Of a DNA stretch of 64,000 bases, positions 42,365-52,436 are shown one piece after another (the first letter of the stretch is position 1; every line of letters starts with the position of its first letter). Position numbers and translations under genes: made by a program. Below the pieces are notes generated by a model. The model saw only the letters and a program-made list of their open reading frames with translations, did not search any database and had not been told where the DNA came from. Origin of the DNA: Pseudocercospora fijiensis CIRAD86 (lineage: Eukaryota; Ascomycota; Dothideomycetes; Mycosphaerellales; Mycosphaerellaceae); contig NW_006921532.1 in assembly GCF_000340215.1 (NCBI RefSeq), positions 10,825,764 through 10,889,763 of the forward strand, written 5' to 3'.

Positions 42365-45176
42365 ATGTCGCCACAGGAGCACTTGATGCATCAGGCCCAA
42401 GATGCTCGAGAACTCCCTGAGGCCAACAACAAGATCGCCACCACGCCAGATTACCACGCGTACACATATGAGTTCCTCAGCGAGCTCGGCGATGAACACA
42501 ATCTGGGTTGCAAATGCTGCCGCTTCACGTATGGGAAAGGTTGGTCCACAAGATCATCAAGTTCCAACATCTTGATGCTGACTTTGACGGACAGATCTGC
42601 CGGTACCAAAGAAGCTCGGCACTGAAGAGACGCGTTCTGCTGCGCGTCACTTTACGATCTCGATCTTCAAGGACTGGACTCAGCTGAACGCCATCATCAA
42701 GAGATTCGAGGCTACAATTCAGAAGAGATGGATGTCAGTGCCTTATGGGCCCGTAGTCGCGTAAGGTTTAGTTCTAATGCGTTGTCACAGGAAGAAGAGC
42801 GTCAAGCAGAGACGGGAGATTTTGCTCAAAGCCTGGCCTGGAATGTCTCAGACCCACAGACCGGACTTCGAAAACATGCGGTCGATAAAGAAGCAGGCTC
42901 CTCGCACACGAACATGTCGGACTGAAGCATATCTCTGGCCACAGATCAATCTCGAAGATCTGCAATCGCGGAATCTGCTGCTCCATTTCCTCAACTCGCG
43001 CGGCCGCAATCTACCTGACACCTTCCGCATTGCGGACGCCAAGGCCGCGCATTTGGGAGATGGCTGGAATCGGTCTCTCGACTATGAGCAGTACTTTGAG
43101 GACTACTGCTGCGAATTCCACTACTATGAAGATCATGACCATGAGGGTGAAAAGCTCTGCTTACTATTCGAAGAGAAATGCTCACCTTCACGCTACGGTC
43201 AAGTCATCACCAATCATATCAAGGAGCTCCTGCCATGTCAATTCAAGTTCCTCCGACGATCGAACGAAGGCCTGCTGTCTCTCGAAATCCAACAAGGTAT
43301 CTACCGGTTTCTGCTGTCCTGTGCGAAGCACATTCTTCACGATGTTGCACCTGCCCAGTTCTTCCTTGCTCCTTCCATGCCAGAGCCAGCGGTCCCGGAG
43401 ACACGATCAAGCGAATACCATTCCTTTTCCGCTCACTCGCTCGAGGAATGTTACAAAGTGCCTCAGAAGCTGGACTTGCATCGCTTACGCCTTTTGGTTG
43501 ACAGCCGCCGTGCTTCGGCGGAAGATCATGTGTGGTTACTGAAAGAGGACCCTGCCTACTTGATGGATGTGCTGCGAGAATGGAAGGAGCACGGAGTCAG
43601 TCATGACGATCGCCTCTGCAATTGCAAAGACTGCTGGAATACATGCGCGGGCATTGCTCTCACTTACTCGCTCGAGGTATATGTCTTTTGGGACGACCTC
43701 TATCGGAAACTGAAGGCCATGCCAGAGATCGACGTACAGCTCGCCCGCGCTGACAACGAGCGTGTCAAACTCTCTCGTCAGGACGAAGATCGATGGTCAG
43801 CGCTGATGGATGTAGTGTGGCATTTGGTTGTGCAGCCTATCTCTCACCTGGAATCGGGCATTCCATGCTCGCCTCGTCTTAGGCACCGGTACTCTTATAG
43901 CGCGGACCAAGAGAGGAAGGAGCGATGGCAGTTGAGGGCCAGCGCTTCGGGCGCCGAACGACGTATTGATCAGCTCTGGTACTCGATTTGTCGCGAAGAG
44001 CAACGCGATAGACACGGCTTGTTGGGTCTCATCCAAGAGTTTCAGTACATGCTAGACACCGATGCCGAAGCTGCCCAGTACATCGACCCCTGGCTGACCA
44101 CTCACTTCTCCGACATTGCCCTCTGCGCGGAGCTCATGCATTCGGTTGATGCGCTGGCACCATGGCTCGATGAGAACAAGACAGCCATGCTACGTTTCCG
44201 TCCCTCTGTGGCGAAGCAGGTTCAGAAATCGAGTACCTTGCAATCCAAGCTTCGACTCGGCATCCACCGCGTAGCATCCGGCGACTACCTCGTCTGGGAT
44301 CCTACGAAGAAGGGATGGTTTGAATATCCCATCGACAAGACCTCGAGCCAGGCGAACAACTATCAAATGCGCCTCGCAGAGCTTCGTCTCGATAAATTTT
44401 GGAAGAGGCTGGAGGGATGCTTGGCAGAAGTCGAGGCCATCAGTATTGACAACATGATCAAGTGTCGCTTGTCCCAGCCACGCACGCTCTTCCGAACAGC
44501 TCCATGGGTCGAGCCACCTGTCACAATACCCACACCGCCACCTTCTCCCAATGAGAAGAGAAGACGATCGGGGCCGCTGTGCGAGATCGACAGCAACATT
44601 CAGCATGGATCCAACGTAACTCTTGCCAAGAAAGATCTGATCAAAGCGCACCCGAAAGACAAGAAGAAGACGAGAGGCACCCCGGCTGCTCAAGACCCGC
44701 GTCTGCCTGCTCAACATCTTCCCGTAGTGCCGAAAATGGACAGGGTCGCCGTACCTAAGCGAGCATACAAGACGCTTTCGACTTTGCTGCCTTCGCCTGC
44801 TGAGGCACAACAGCCTCGGCCAGAGCTGGCATGGGAGGAGATTCTGTTTGCATTCAACGCCATCGGTCTTCAGCCCACAAAGCTCTACGGCTCAGCTTGG
44901 ATCTTTAGCCCGGTCCCCAAAGGTGAGATTCGCGGCATCGATCGAGATGGTGTTATAACTGTTGGCAAGATGGATCTTGGGCGTAGCATTCAATTCCATG
45001 AGCCAAAAGAGGTGAGAAGAGGCCAGAAAGTACCGCGGGGCATGGTAAGCCTGATTTGTTGGTGATTGACTTGGCAATGGGAGGCAGCTAACATCGCATA
45101 GGTGCGGACTTTCGGACGCAGGCTGAAACACGCCTTTGGATGGGAACATGCTGAGCAGCTGTTCGAAAGTGAATGA
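42365..45176 (+). CDS. Conserved-looking fungal protein of unknown function, about 880 aa
   Basis: The four-exon model is 42365-42539, 42595-42733, 42791-45044 and 45102-45176. The introns are 55, 57 and 57 nt (GTTGGT, GTCAGT and GTAAGC donors; GCTGAC, CTAAT and GCTAAC branch points). Each junction is forced by frame: intron 2 splits a Met codon (AT|G) to give KRWMKKSVKQRRE. The last exon adds VRTFGRRLKHAFGWEHAEQLFESE. The N-terminus has a CKCC motif. The body contains LRLLVDSRRASAEDHVWLLK and DPAYLMDVLREWKEH, a pattern I associate with large uncharacterised fungal proteins. A Pro-rich linker (PPVTIPTPPPSPNEK) precedes a basic C-terminal region. No catalytic motif, signal peptide or membrane segment is evident. 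Confidence 0.7.
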
Positions 45177-46052
45177 TGCTGCGGGAGACTGACTCCGATA
45201 GGTCCTGTTTGAGCTATCAGCTCCGCTTCACTGCCAGGGCCACGCAATTGAATTTCCCAGGAGGCTCGCAGCATGTTCATCGCTGAACGAAGTATGCAAG
45301 AACCGCATGTCCGGGCTGATACTTCTTGGCAGCAACTATTTCGCTATGTGGTCAGACGCGCGGCAAAGGATGGGATGCCTTAATTTGCATGTAATTAGCA
45401 TCAGCGGCTTTACTAACTGGCGGCTTTGCACAAAACAACAGCCGTTTGCTCATGTCATGATGAGGGGCCATGAAGGAGGCTGTGCATTCGCTAAGGCACA
45501 CCTTTATGTTGGAGCCTGCTTTAGTGGAATCCGGCAAGGCATCAACATGATGAGAACAAAGACGAAAGCATAATTAATCACCATGTCATGCATGAGGTAC
45601 CTGGCAGAGCTGAACGTGAGGCATTAGACCTTGTGATAGGCTCATCCGGATCGAAGAAATGATCTGGTGATCTCGTGGGTGTGGTTGTTTCAAAATCGCC
45701 GTCAACATTTGATTGGTGCGTCAGGTGAATGCCGGTCTGCCGAAGTGACCAGGAATAGAAAGCAGTCGTCACCTTCCATAGCCTCGCAGTGGAGCCAAGC
45801 CTTGCGCGAACGACACGGCCTGAATGATGTTTGGCGAACAGTTCTCTGGGAGTACTGTAGTAGTTGTACATCACGCGCTCGTTCCCGTTCGGCTGCCTCC
45901 TGAGATGGTAGGAGACTTTCACTCTTTCTTTGAACACCGTCGTTCTGTCTTCTTGCCATCACTATACCTTGACCGGGCACGCCGCGCGTAACCAGAGCAG
46001 AAACACGCAGACTCGAGTACCTGCATGACCACGACCCAGCCCAACGCCCAGT
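45177..46052. other. Intergenic region with a doubtful minus-strand frame
   Basis: These are 876 bp between two plus-strand genes. A 119-codon frame at 45578-45937 (-) begins MFKERVKVSYHLRRQPNGNER but has no motif or splice support, and I do not call it a gene. The proximal part is presumably the promoter of the 530-aa gene. Confidence 0.35.
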
Positions 46053-47645
46053 ATGCTCGATGAAAATCTCCCCGCCTTCTTCCTCAAACCTTCCTCGACG
46101 AATGTCAAACATCATCGTGATTTCTACCTCTCACACCACGGTTCCGACCCAGCGCCAGCGTACCTGTTACAAAATGCCGACCCAAGCAGTACGAACCTCG
46201 CGCATAAGAACTGCTATGGCGCAGCCTTATTTGATGCCTACAACCCAGAGGTTCTCTTTGGCGAAGCTATGGCCAGGCCGAACTGGACACAGCCTACGTT
46301 GAGCCAAGAAGAGATCAAAAGAAATGGAGGCATCGCGCCACCCCCTCAACCAGTGCTGTCTACTGAATGGGTAATACAACTTTACAATCCAGATCAGCAG
46401 GTCGGGATAGAAGTCAAAGAAGGTAAATGGGGTGCTTCAGACTCATATGAGTTCTCCATGCCGGTATGCTCATTTCGAACGCCTTCTGCTTCGAATCTGG
46501 ATCGAGGACAGTCTGATCCTGCGAGCCTGGCTATCACGCCGAAGTTGAACTTCGTCTGGAGGAAGGAGAGCAAGTTGGGCAAAGATTTGACGTGTTATAT
46601 GACGGGAAAGTCTTCAGATCAGGCAACGAAGAAGAAGAGCAAGCGGGATCCGGATATTGCGATTGCGCTGTGGAGGAGTGTGAGAGAGCTCACAATCTAC
46701 GAGCCAAATATTCAGAGACTAGAGATCGAGGACCCGAAAGGGCTTGAGGTCGTCCTACTCCTGAGCGCAGTTGTGCTTAAGGATCTATATTTTGGTAGCA
46801 AGGACTCCGTGAGGGACGTCTTTAATATCTCGGACATCCCCAACGAGCGGAAACTGAGCGGCGGAGGCAGGAAGCTCTCAAATCCAAACCGCGCAGCAAA
46901 TGCCGTAAGCATAGTAGGCAACCCAGCACTGAGTCACCACCCTCCCAGCATGTATGGTGCTTCAGTCGCCGCACCACCCGCACCAGCTAGAAACGACGCA
47001 AACCGAAACGCTCTACCAAGACTCGAGACCCGTCCACCAGGCCAGCAGCCACCTGTGATACGAAGACAATCCCTTCCACCACCCATGGCCGACCCGCGCT
47101 CCCAGTGGTCCCTCGACGCCGAAACCGCCCGTTTAAAAGCCCAACAAGAAGCCGAAGCAAAAGCCGAGGCTCGACGCCGCCGCGAACGCGAAAGAGCAGA
47201 TGAAGCAGAAGCCAAACGCCTGCAACGCCAACTCGAAGAAGAAGAAAAAACCGCCCGACGCAAACAGGCAGAAATCAACAAGGAAACAGAACGTCTGAGA
47301 AAAATCTACGGCGTCCCACAACAGCAACCTAATACCAGTCGCCCTAGTTCCGGGAGGAGATATAATGGTGGTGGTGGTCTAGCGCCTATCCCCCAGGGAA
47401 GAGCTACGGCGAGTTCGAGTGCCCCGCCGCCGAGAGGTAGTAATGGGCTTTATATGCAGCCTGCTGCTAGTCAGAGTGTTATGATGAGTGGTGCGAATCC
47501 TAGTTCTAGTGTTTGGAGCTTGGGGTCTGGATTGAAGCCTGCTAAGAAGAAGAGTTCGTTTTTTGGGTTGAGGGGTGGGGATAGTGAGGTGAGTGGGAGT
47601 GGGAGTGATGGGAGGTTGAGGAAGAAGGGTAGTGCGATGTGGTAG
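46053..47645 (+). CDS. Fungal protein of unknown function with C-terminal coiled coil, 530 aa
   Basis: A single-exon frame. Residues 1-240 look globular (FYLSHHGSDPAPAYLLQNAD, LSTEWVIQLYNPDQQVGIEV, EVVLLLSAVVLKDLYFG). A Pro-rich linker follows, then a long charged helix around residues 350-415 (ETARLKAQQEAEAKAEARRR) predicted to form a coiled coil. A Ser/Gly-rich basic tail ends KKSSFFGLRGG...KKGSAMW. The globular part reads like a conserved ascomycete family, but I cannot name it. A scaffold or membrane-associated role is possible from the basic tail; that is speculation. Confidence 0.7.
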   Translation: MLDENLPAFFLKPSSTNVKHHRDFYLSHHGSDPAPAYLLQNADPSSTNLAHKNCYGAALFDAYNPEVLFGEAMARPNWTQPTLSQEEIKRNGGIAPPPQPVLSTEWVIQLYNPDQQVGIEVKEGKWGASDSYEFSMPVCSFRTPSASNLDRGQSDPASLAITPKLNFVWRKESKLGKDLTCYMTGKSSDQATKKKSKRDPDIAIALWRSVRELTIYEPNIQRLEIEDPKGLEVVLLLSAVVLKDLYFGSKDSVRDVFNISDIPNERKLSGGGRKLSNPNRAANAVSIVGNPALSHHPPSMYGASVAAPPAPARNDANRNALPRLETRPPGQQPPVIRRQSLPPPMADPRSQWSLDAETARLKAQQEAEAKAEARRRRERERADEAEAKRLQRQLEEEEKTARRKQAEINKETERLRKIYGVPQQQPNTSRPSSGRRYNGGGGLAPIPQGRATASSSAPPPRGSNGLYMQPAASQSVMMSGANPSSSVWSLGSGLKPAKKKSSFFGLRGGDSEVSGSGSDGRLRKKGSAMW

Positions 47646-48204
47646 GTAGTCAAGAGGGGAGGTGTGGTTGATGAGTGTTTTGCTTTTTTGTGATATGGGA
47701 TTAGCGTGGAGTTCTGGGGTTTTAGATACCATAGTTCTACGATAGCAGTACGCTGCGATGCTGATATGCTGTGAATGAAGCATGTTTTGGATTTTCGTAG
47801 CCGCCTTATATGGTGAGCCAGGGTGTGTTGTAGTTCTAACTACTGCATCCGAGAGCGGTCCCGCACTGCAAGCACATTCAGCTGCCAATTTTGTGGCGTA
47901 TGCATGTAGCGGCGGGGAGCGGAGTCGCGGACTACATGTAGATGCGGGCCCCGGATACTTCAACGGAGCTGCAGCCTTTCTTTTCACATCGAGCTTGTGC
48001 TTCTACTCCTGCGCAACAACATGCCCGTTGCGTGAAGAGGCTCTTGCACGCGACAAGTCTTTGCTCCAGACAGAAACTGGCAGTACTTCATGCGGGATGC
48101 GACCTTGGCAACAATGATAGGACTACTTAGGTAGTCGCCAAGTCACGTCATATTAGCAAGACAATACTGTTCAGCTTGAGGCAGCCATCGCATAGGTATT
48201 CGCC
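47646..48204. other. Intergenic region
   Basis: These 559 bp separate the coiled-coil gene and the STAND gene. Open frames here have no motif. It contains the promoter of the STAND gene; no TATA box stands out. Confidence 0.4.
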
Positions 48205-51141
48205 ATGGATTTCAAGCACCATGGCAGCGACTACGCCAGTAACACTGTTTACGGCGGCAAAGTTCAGTTCGGCGATAGCTACAACTTCAATTCACAGAGC
48301 GAAGCAAACCAGAAGGAAGGCCTCCGTTCTGAAGCTCTCAAGGCCCTTTACTGGACGGACCCAGAAGTGGATCTCACTAAGGCCCTAGATCGGACAAGAG
48401 CTGGCCGCACGCCAGGAACATGCGAATGGGTTTTGAGGAATGAGGATTTCAAGGCATGGCAGGCCGCGGAGGCGCCCCAACTGCTCCTTGTCACGGGAGA
48501 GCCTGGGATCGGCAAGACTGTGCTCGCCACGTTTCTCGTCGATCATTTCAAGCCGCAACACGAGACGAAAGACTCAACTTTCGCTTACTTCTTTTGCATG
48601 AATGCAGAGGCTCGACAATCGACCGGCCTCGGCATCCTCCGAGGCTTATTGCTATTACTACTGAGGAAACAGCCAGCACTTTGTGATCATTTGTTGAACG
48701 ACTTCGCAGTGAAAGGAGAGAGCCTGTTCGATAGTATCGAATCTCTGTGGCCAGTATTCGAAGCCGTCATTACAGATGGCATCTTAGGCAATCTTCTTCT
48801 GCAAATCGACGGCCTGGATGAGTGCGAAGAGAATTCTCGCGATCTTTTGGTGTCCAGGTTTGGTGGCCTTCTGCGAAAAGGGAGCTGCAAAAGAATGAAG
48901 GTCGTCGTTACCAGCCGTGTCATTCGAACCGCTAACGACCTGGCAAACGATTTCCCAGGGGCTACACAAAGGATTATGATGGATGTAGGCAAAGTCAACA
49001 TAGACCTACAGCGCTTCATCGAGTACGAAGTAGAGGACATAGCGAAGCGTTGCAACTGGGACTCGGATCTCAAAGCCGAAGTCAACGAGCAGGTCAAGAG
49101 TCGGGATGGTGGGACATTCGTATGGGTGTCGCTCGCGCTAAAGACTGTGTCGAAGAAAAGACCTCACCAGGTCATCCATGAGCTCTCCCAACTACCGCTA
49201 GGCCTTCGGGATTTGTACGCACGTATCCTTCACGAAATACCATCGGATGAACGAGACACAGTGTACCGAGTCTTGGTTCTCGTGGTTGCCGCTCGCGCGC
49301 CCCTGTCTCTAGATGAGATCTCGATTGCGCTACACTTCTACCCGGGACGCCGTAGGAGGAGGAAGCTACCTACTGGGAAGGAGATGGATCAAGGCAAGCA
49401 TTGGGTACAGACTTGCGCCATCCTCCTTCGCATGAACGAAGAGGATGGTCGCGTCCGCGTCAATGTGTTTCATTTGACGCTAAAGGAGTTCTTGACAGGC
49501 CAATCACTGCCTCCACATGTCTCAAGTTATCGCATCGATCAAAACCAAGCTGAGCAGACTCTCTTGGAGATCAGTACAGCATATCTCCTCTCTGAAGAGC
49601 TGGATGCTATTGCAATTGATGCTGAGAAATTAAGGGACATGGCTTCGGACAGATTCAAGTATCGAGAACCCGAAGAATTGGTGCATCGTGAGGAAACCAT
49701 ACCCCGCAAGAAGCCTATTCGCCTTCTTAAGAACAAGATACTGCGTGGCCTCAAAGGTCGTCAGAAAGAGAAGGAAGGAAAGGGACAGAGAGAAGAGGCG
49801 AAAGAGCAAGAAGAGAAGCATAGGCCATTCGAGCTATGTAAAGCTTGGTCAGAAGTTGAAGATAGGCAACTCATACTGCTCGAGTCAGCATATCGGTTTC
49901 AAGAAGACTGGAACGAGGCCACAGCGATGAAGCAGATTCGAATCATGATTCTCATACCCAAGCAAAGGAAGCAGGCCCGGTATACGAACGATGATTTCCT
50001 GTTTGTTCTGCGCTTGATGATCGAAGACTCATCGCCGGCCACATCTCGTGCAATCTCCATTATTTGGCACTTTATGATCGTGAGAGAATCGGGCAATCCT
50101 GCCTCTTTTGATTATTTTAAGTTAGAGATGTCTAACTTGCACAACGCTATTGCGATGGCTGCGAGATCTGGGGGATCTGGGAGATCTGACATGCTCGAAG
50201 CATTCGTCCGATTGAGACATTTGCGTGGCCTAAGACCCCGAGTAATACTTGCTATGGCTATGCAGACCTTTGTACCTGAAGGAAAGCCGCCGGCCCAACA
50301 GGACCGGGACGCATTCGATTTGCTGTTCTATACAGCGAGGCTGGATTGCATTCCTGACGGATCGTCCCTACTCCATTCAGCAGCTTCAATCTGTTGCTCT
50401 TATCTTGTGAAGTGTTGCATTGAGGTAGGCGATCAAGTCTCCGCACGAGATGGACGTGACAGGACTCCTCTACATCATGTCGCGGCAATGGCTTTTTACG
50501 ACGACCCTGGACGTGAGGCGATTCTCTGCGCGCGGCTGATCCTAGATGCTGATTCTGAGGGAACCAGTCTTGGATCCAAAGATGAGGACGGGAGGATCCC
50601 TCTTCATTATGCCTCGGCCGTAATGGGTGAGAATCTGCAGTTGCTACCGCTTTTGATCGATGCGACTACAGATCAGACCCTAGTTCTGGCGCAAGATAAG
50701 TGGGGCCAGCTTCCTCTACATTATTCAATAGCAATTCGTCATCATGGCGGGGCTGCTTGCTTTACGAGCAAATTCGTGGCTGCACTGCTTCAGGCAGATC
50801 ATGAAAAGAAGTCGCTACATATTGCGGATAACAGTGGCAGGCTTCCAGTGCATTGCCCAGCCTTGGAGGGCTGCCTGGCGTGTGTCAAGCTCTTGGTCGA
50901 AGCTGACGTCACAAGATCGAGTCTACTTGTACGAGATCGGGATGGAGCTACACCGCTTGAATGTGCGCAGCGGGGGCAAGAGGATCACGAGAGGGAAGGG
51001 TACAGAACGGAGTATCTGGAAGACAAACTCAATAAATACATTGACGTCGTTCAATATCTCACCAAGGCTACGGCAGAAGCGCAAAGACTTCAAGCGAATG
51101 AATCGAAGGTAGCCGACTCGACAGCAGGCTCTTCAAGCTGA
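48205..51141 (+). CDS. NACHT-ankyrin STAND (NLR-like) protein with amyloid-motif-like N-terminus
   Basis: A single-exon protein of 978 residues. The NACHT NTPase has Walker A GEPGIGKTVLATF (about residues 98-110) and Walker B LLLQIDGLDECEEN (about 196-209), then TSRVIRTANDL and the winged-helix-type region LSQLPLGLRDLYARIL. A Lys/Glu-rich helix lies near residues 500-540. The C-terminal third holds ankyrin-like repeats from about residue 715 (DGSSLLHSAASI, DRTPLHHVAAM, GRIPLHYASAV, GQLPLHYSIAI, GRLPVHCPALE, GATPLECAQ). In place of a large effector domain, the first 35 residues are a short polar segment (NTVYGGKVQFGDSYNF). Fungal STAND proteins of this layout act in non-self recognition and programmed cell death. 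The frame is intact. It is convergent with the repeat-precursor gene downstream. Confidence 0.88.
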   Translation: MDFKHHGSDYASNTVYGGKVQFGDSYNFNSQSEANQKEGLRSEALKALYWTDPEVDLTKALDRTRAGRTPGTCEWVLRNEDFKAWQAAEAPQLLLVTGEPGIGKTVLATFLVDHFKPQHETKDSTFAYFFCMNAEARQSTGLGILRGLLLLLLRKQPALCDHLLNDFAVKGESLFDSIESLWPVFEAVITDGILGNLLLQIDGLDECEENSRDLLVSRFGGLLRKGSCKRMKVVVTSRVIRTANDLANDFPGATQRIMMDVGKVNIDLQRFIEYEVEDIAKRCNWDSDLKAEVNEQVKSRDGGTFVWVSLALKTVSKKRPHQVIHELSQLPLGLRDLYARILHEIPSDERDTVYRVLVLVVAARAPLSLDEISIALHFYPGRRRRRKLPTGKEMDQGKHWVQTCAILLRMNEEDGRVRVNVFHLTLKEFLTGQSLPPHVSSYRIDQNQAEQTLLEISTAYLLSEELDAIAIDAEKLRDMASDRFKYREPEELVHREETIPRKKPIRLLKNKILRGLKGRQKEKEGKGQREEAKEQEEKHRPFELCKAWSEVEDRQLILLESAYRFQEDWNEATAMKQIRIMILIPKQRKQARYTNDDFLFVLRLMIEDSSPATSRAISIIWHFMIVRESGNPASFDYFKLEMSNLHNAIAMAARSGGSGRSDMLEAFVRLRHLRGLRPRVILAMAMQTFVPEGKPPAQQDRDAFDLLFYTARLDCIPDGSSLLHSAASICCSYLVKCCIEVGDQVSARDGRDRTPLHHVAAMAFYDDPGREAILCARLILDADSEGTSLGSKDEDGRIPLHYASAVMGENLQLLPLLIDATTDQTLVLAQDKWGQLPLHYSIAIRHHGGAACFTSKFVAALLQADHEKKSLHIADNSGRLPVHCPALEGCLACVKLLVEADVTRSSLLVRDRDGATPLECAQRGQEDHEREGYRTEYLEDKLNKYIDVVQYLTKATAEAQRLQANESKVADSTAGSSS

Positions 51142-51232
51142 ATCTCACATATCCAAACCCTGAGCGACATTCTCGAAATTCCACATCCCTTCGAGAAGTT
51201 CCATGACCACAGTCTAAGCCGCTTCTTCCCGC

Positions 51233-52095
51233 TCACTCGAACTTCGACTCATCCTCTATGCAGCAGACAAAATGTCAGTATCTCGGGAGGCTTTCGAAGG
51301 ATCGGATATACATACCATTTTCCGGGGGAGTCCAGGTTCGACCGTAGAAGTATGGATCACGCTTCTCGAATTTGGATTCATCCTCTATTCAGGCAAGACG
51401 TTAGTATCTCGCCTGGCCAAGAGGCTTTCGAAAGATCGGATCGGATGTACACACCATTCTCTGGGGGAGTCCAGGTTCGGCCGTAGAAGTATGGATCACG
51501 CTTCTCGAACTTCTCCTCATCCTCTGTGCGAAAATCAGCAAAAAGCTGCAGGACTAGCAGTGCCGAGACTCAATCTACCATTCTCTGGAGGAGTCCAGGT
51601 TCTACCATAGAAATATGCATCACGCTTCTCTTCTCGCTTTTCGAAATTCGGCTCATCCTCTGCGAAGTACGTTAGTGGTTTGGTAATATTGCAGGCTTAG
51701 TCCTGTCCTTACCATTCTCTGGAGGTGCAAAAATACGATAGAGGAAATATGGATCACGCTTTGCGACCTCGGCTACAGCTCCTGCACAAATCGTCAGATC
51801 ACCTTACGTGAGAAACGATGAATCGATCGAGGTACAGGACGATTAGGGGAGATGGGGGACGGGAGTACTCCCTTGATATGCAATCTAACTAGTCAATGCT
51901 AGCGTACTGCCTGAACGAATTATCCGCACCTTTACAAAGTCCACGTCTAACGTTTTCAATGCTAGCTGCCGCTTACGGGGATCACCCCCGTCCGCCATCT
52001 CGCTTAATCGTCCTGTACTTACTCTCGAATGGAGTCGGAGCTGCTGCGACGACAGTCGCAAGGCTGCAGAGTGCAACGATATCGAGGAGCTGCAT
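51233..52095 (-). CDS. Secreted multi-repeat Kex2-processed peptide precursor (dikaritin/RiPP-like), 127 aa
   Basis: The six exons are 52095-52023, 51781-51713, 51659-51579, 51523-51455, 51384-51316 and 51255-51233. All introns are phase 1 (241, 53, 55, 70 and 60 nt) with GTAAGT/GTAAGG/GTAGAT/GTGTGT/GTATGT donors. Exon 1 encodes a signal peptide (MQLLDIVALCSLATVVAA). Exons 2-5 each encode one repeat: Lys-Arg, then DPYFYGRTWTPPEN (first copy diverged: DPYFLYRIFAPPEN), then an acidic spacer such as EDESKFE. The junction always falls in the first Glu codon after PPEN. Exon 3 has an extra Lys-Arg pair. The last 23-nt exon encodes only the spacer and TGA. Signal peptide, dibasic sites and tandem Tyr/aromatic cores match Kex2-processed repeat precursors such as dikaritin RiPPs. 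No UstYa-type oxidase is seen nearby. Confidence 0.8.
51240..51781 (-). repeat. Tandem exon-intron repeat, four copies plus a partial one
   Basis: The DNA unit, 69-81 bp of exon plus 53-70 bp of intron, is repeated in tandem. Exon parts are closely similar between copies 3 and 4 and more diverged in copy 1. Introns are mostly diverged but share short similarities: copies 3 and 4 keep a related CCGATCC...TTCGAAAGCCTC block. This indicates growth by duplication of whole exon-plus-intron units. Confidence 0.8.
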
Positions 52096-52247
52096 GATTG
52101 TCGAAAATGTCAAGAAGGTTGCAGACCCGGATGCGGTATGATGTTGGAGACCGTTACGTATCTCACTGCTGGTCGTAAACACCACTCACATCTTATACGA
52201 CAATCGTGACGATGCTCATCACACAACCGGCAATCACCATTTTGTTG
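52096..52247 (-). promoter_or_regulatory. Truncated upstream region of the repeat-precursor gene
   Basis: Only 152 bp of non-repeat sequence separate the precursor ATG from the Copia LTR. The core promoter must lie here or within the LTR. No clear TATA box is visible. Confidence 0.4.
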
Positions 52248-52436
52248 TGTTAGAATACTCGGGAATGTACGAGTCTAGTTGGATTTATAAGCAAGAGAAG
52301 GAGAAGGAAGTTGCGAGGTCATTCACTTACGGCTTAGTAATAGCTTGTGATTCTTGGCGCTGGGGTATATAAGTAGCTAGTGAGTCCTTTATTCGAATAG
52401 CAAGCAATTCTATCGGTTTACCGCTTATCTACAACA
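52248..52436 (+). repeat. Copia 5' LTR
   Basis: 189 bp, TGTTAGAA...ACAACA. Compared with the visible part of the 3' LTR it keeps TTGG and GCAAG where the 3' copy has TTAG and GTAAG, so the 3' copy carries the RIP-type changes. It contains a TATATAAG box near 52366-52373. Confidence 0.88.

Noticed and set aside
51272..51610. 112-codon plus-strand frame over the precursor repeats
   Set aside because: It is an antisense shadow of the repeated exons; it has no motif, and the minus-strand splice pattern explains the conservation.
51233..52095. Alpha-factor-like mating pheromone precursor
   Set aside because: The signal peptide and Lys-Arg repeats fit, but the core lacks the Trp-Cys...Gln...Cys pattern of filamentous ascomycete alpha pheromones and is much longer. 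The repeats are also separated by introns.
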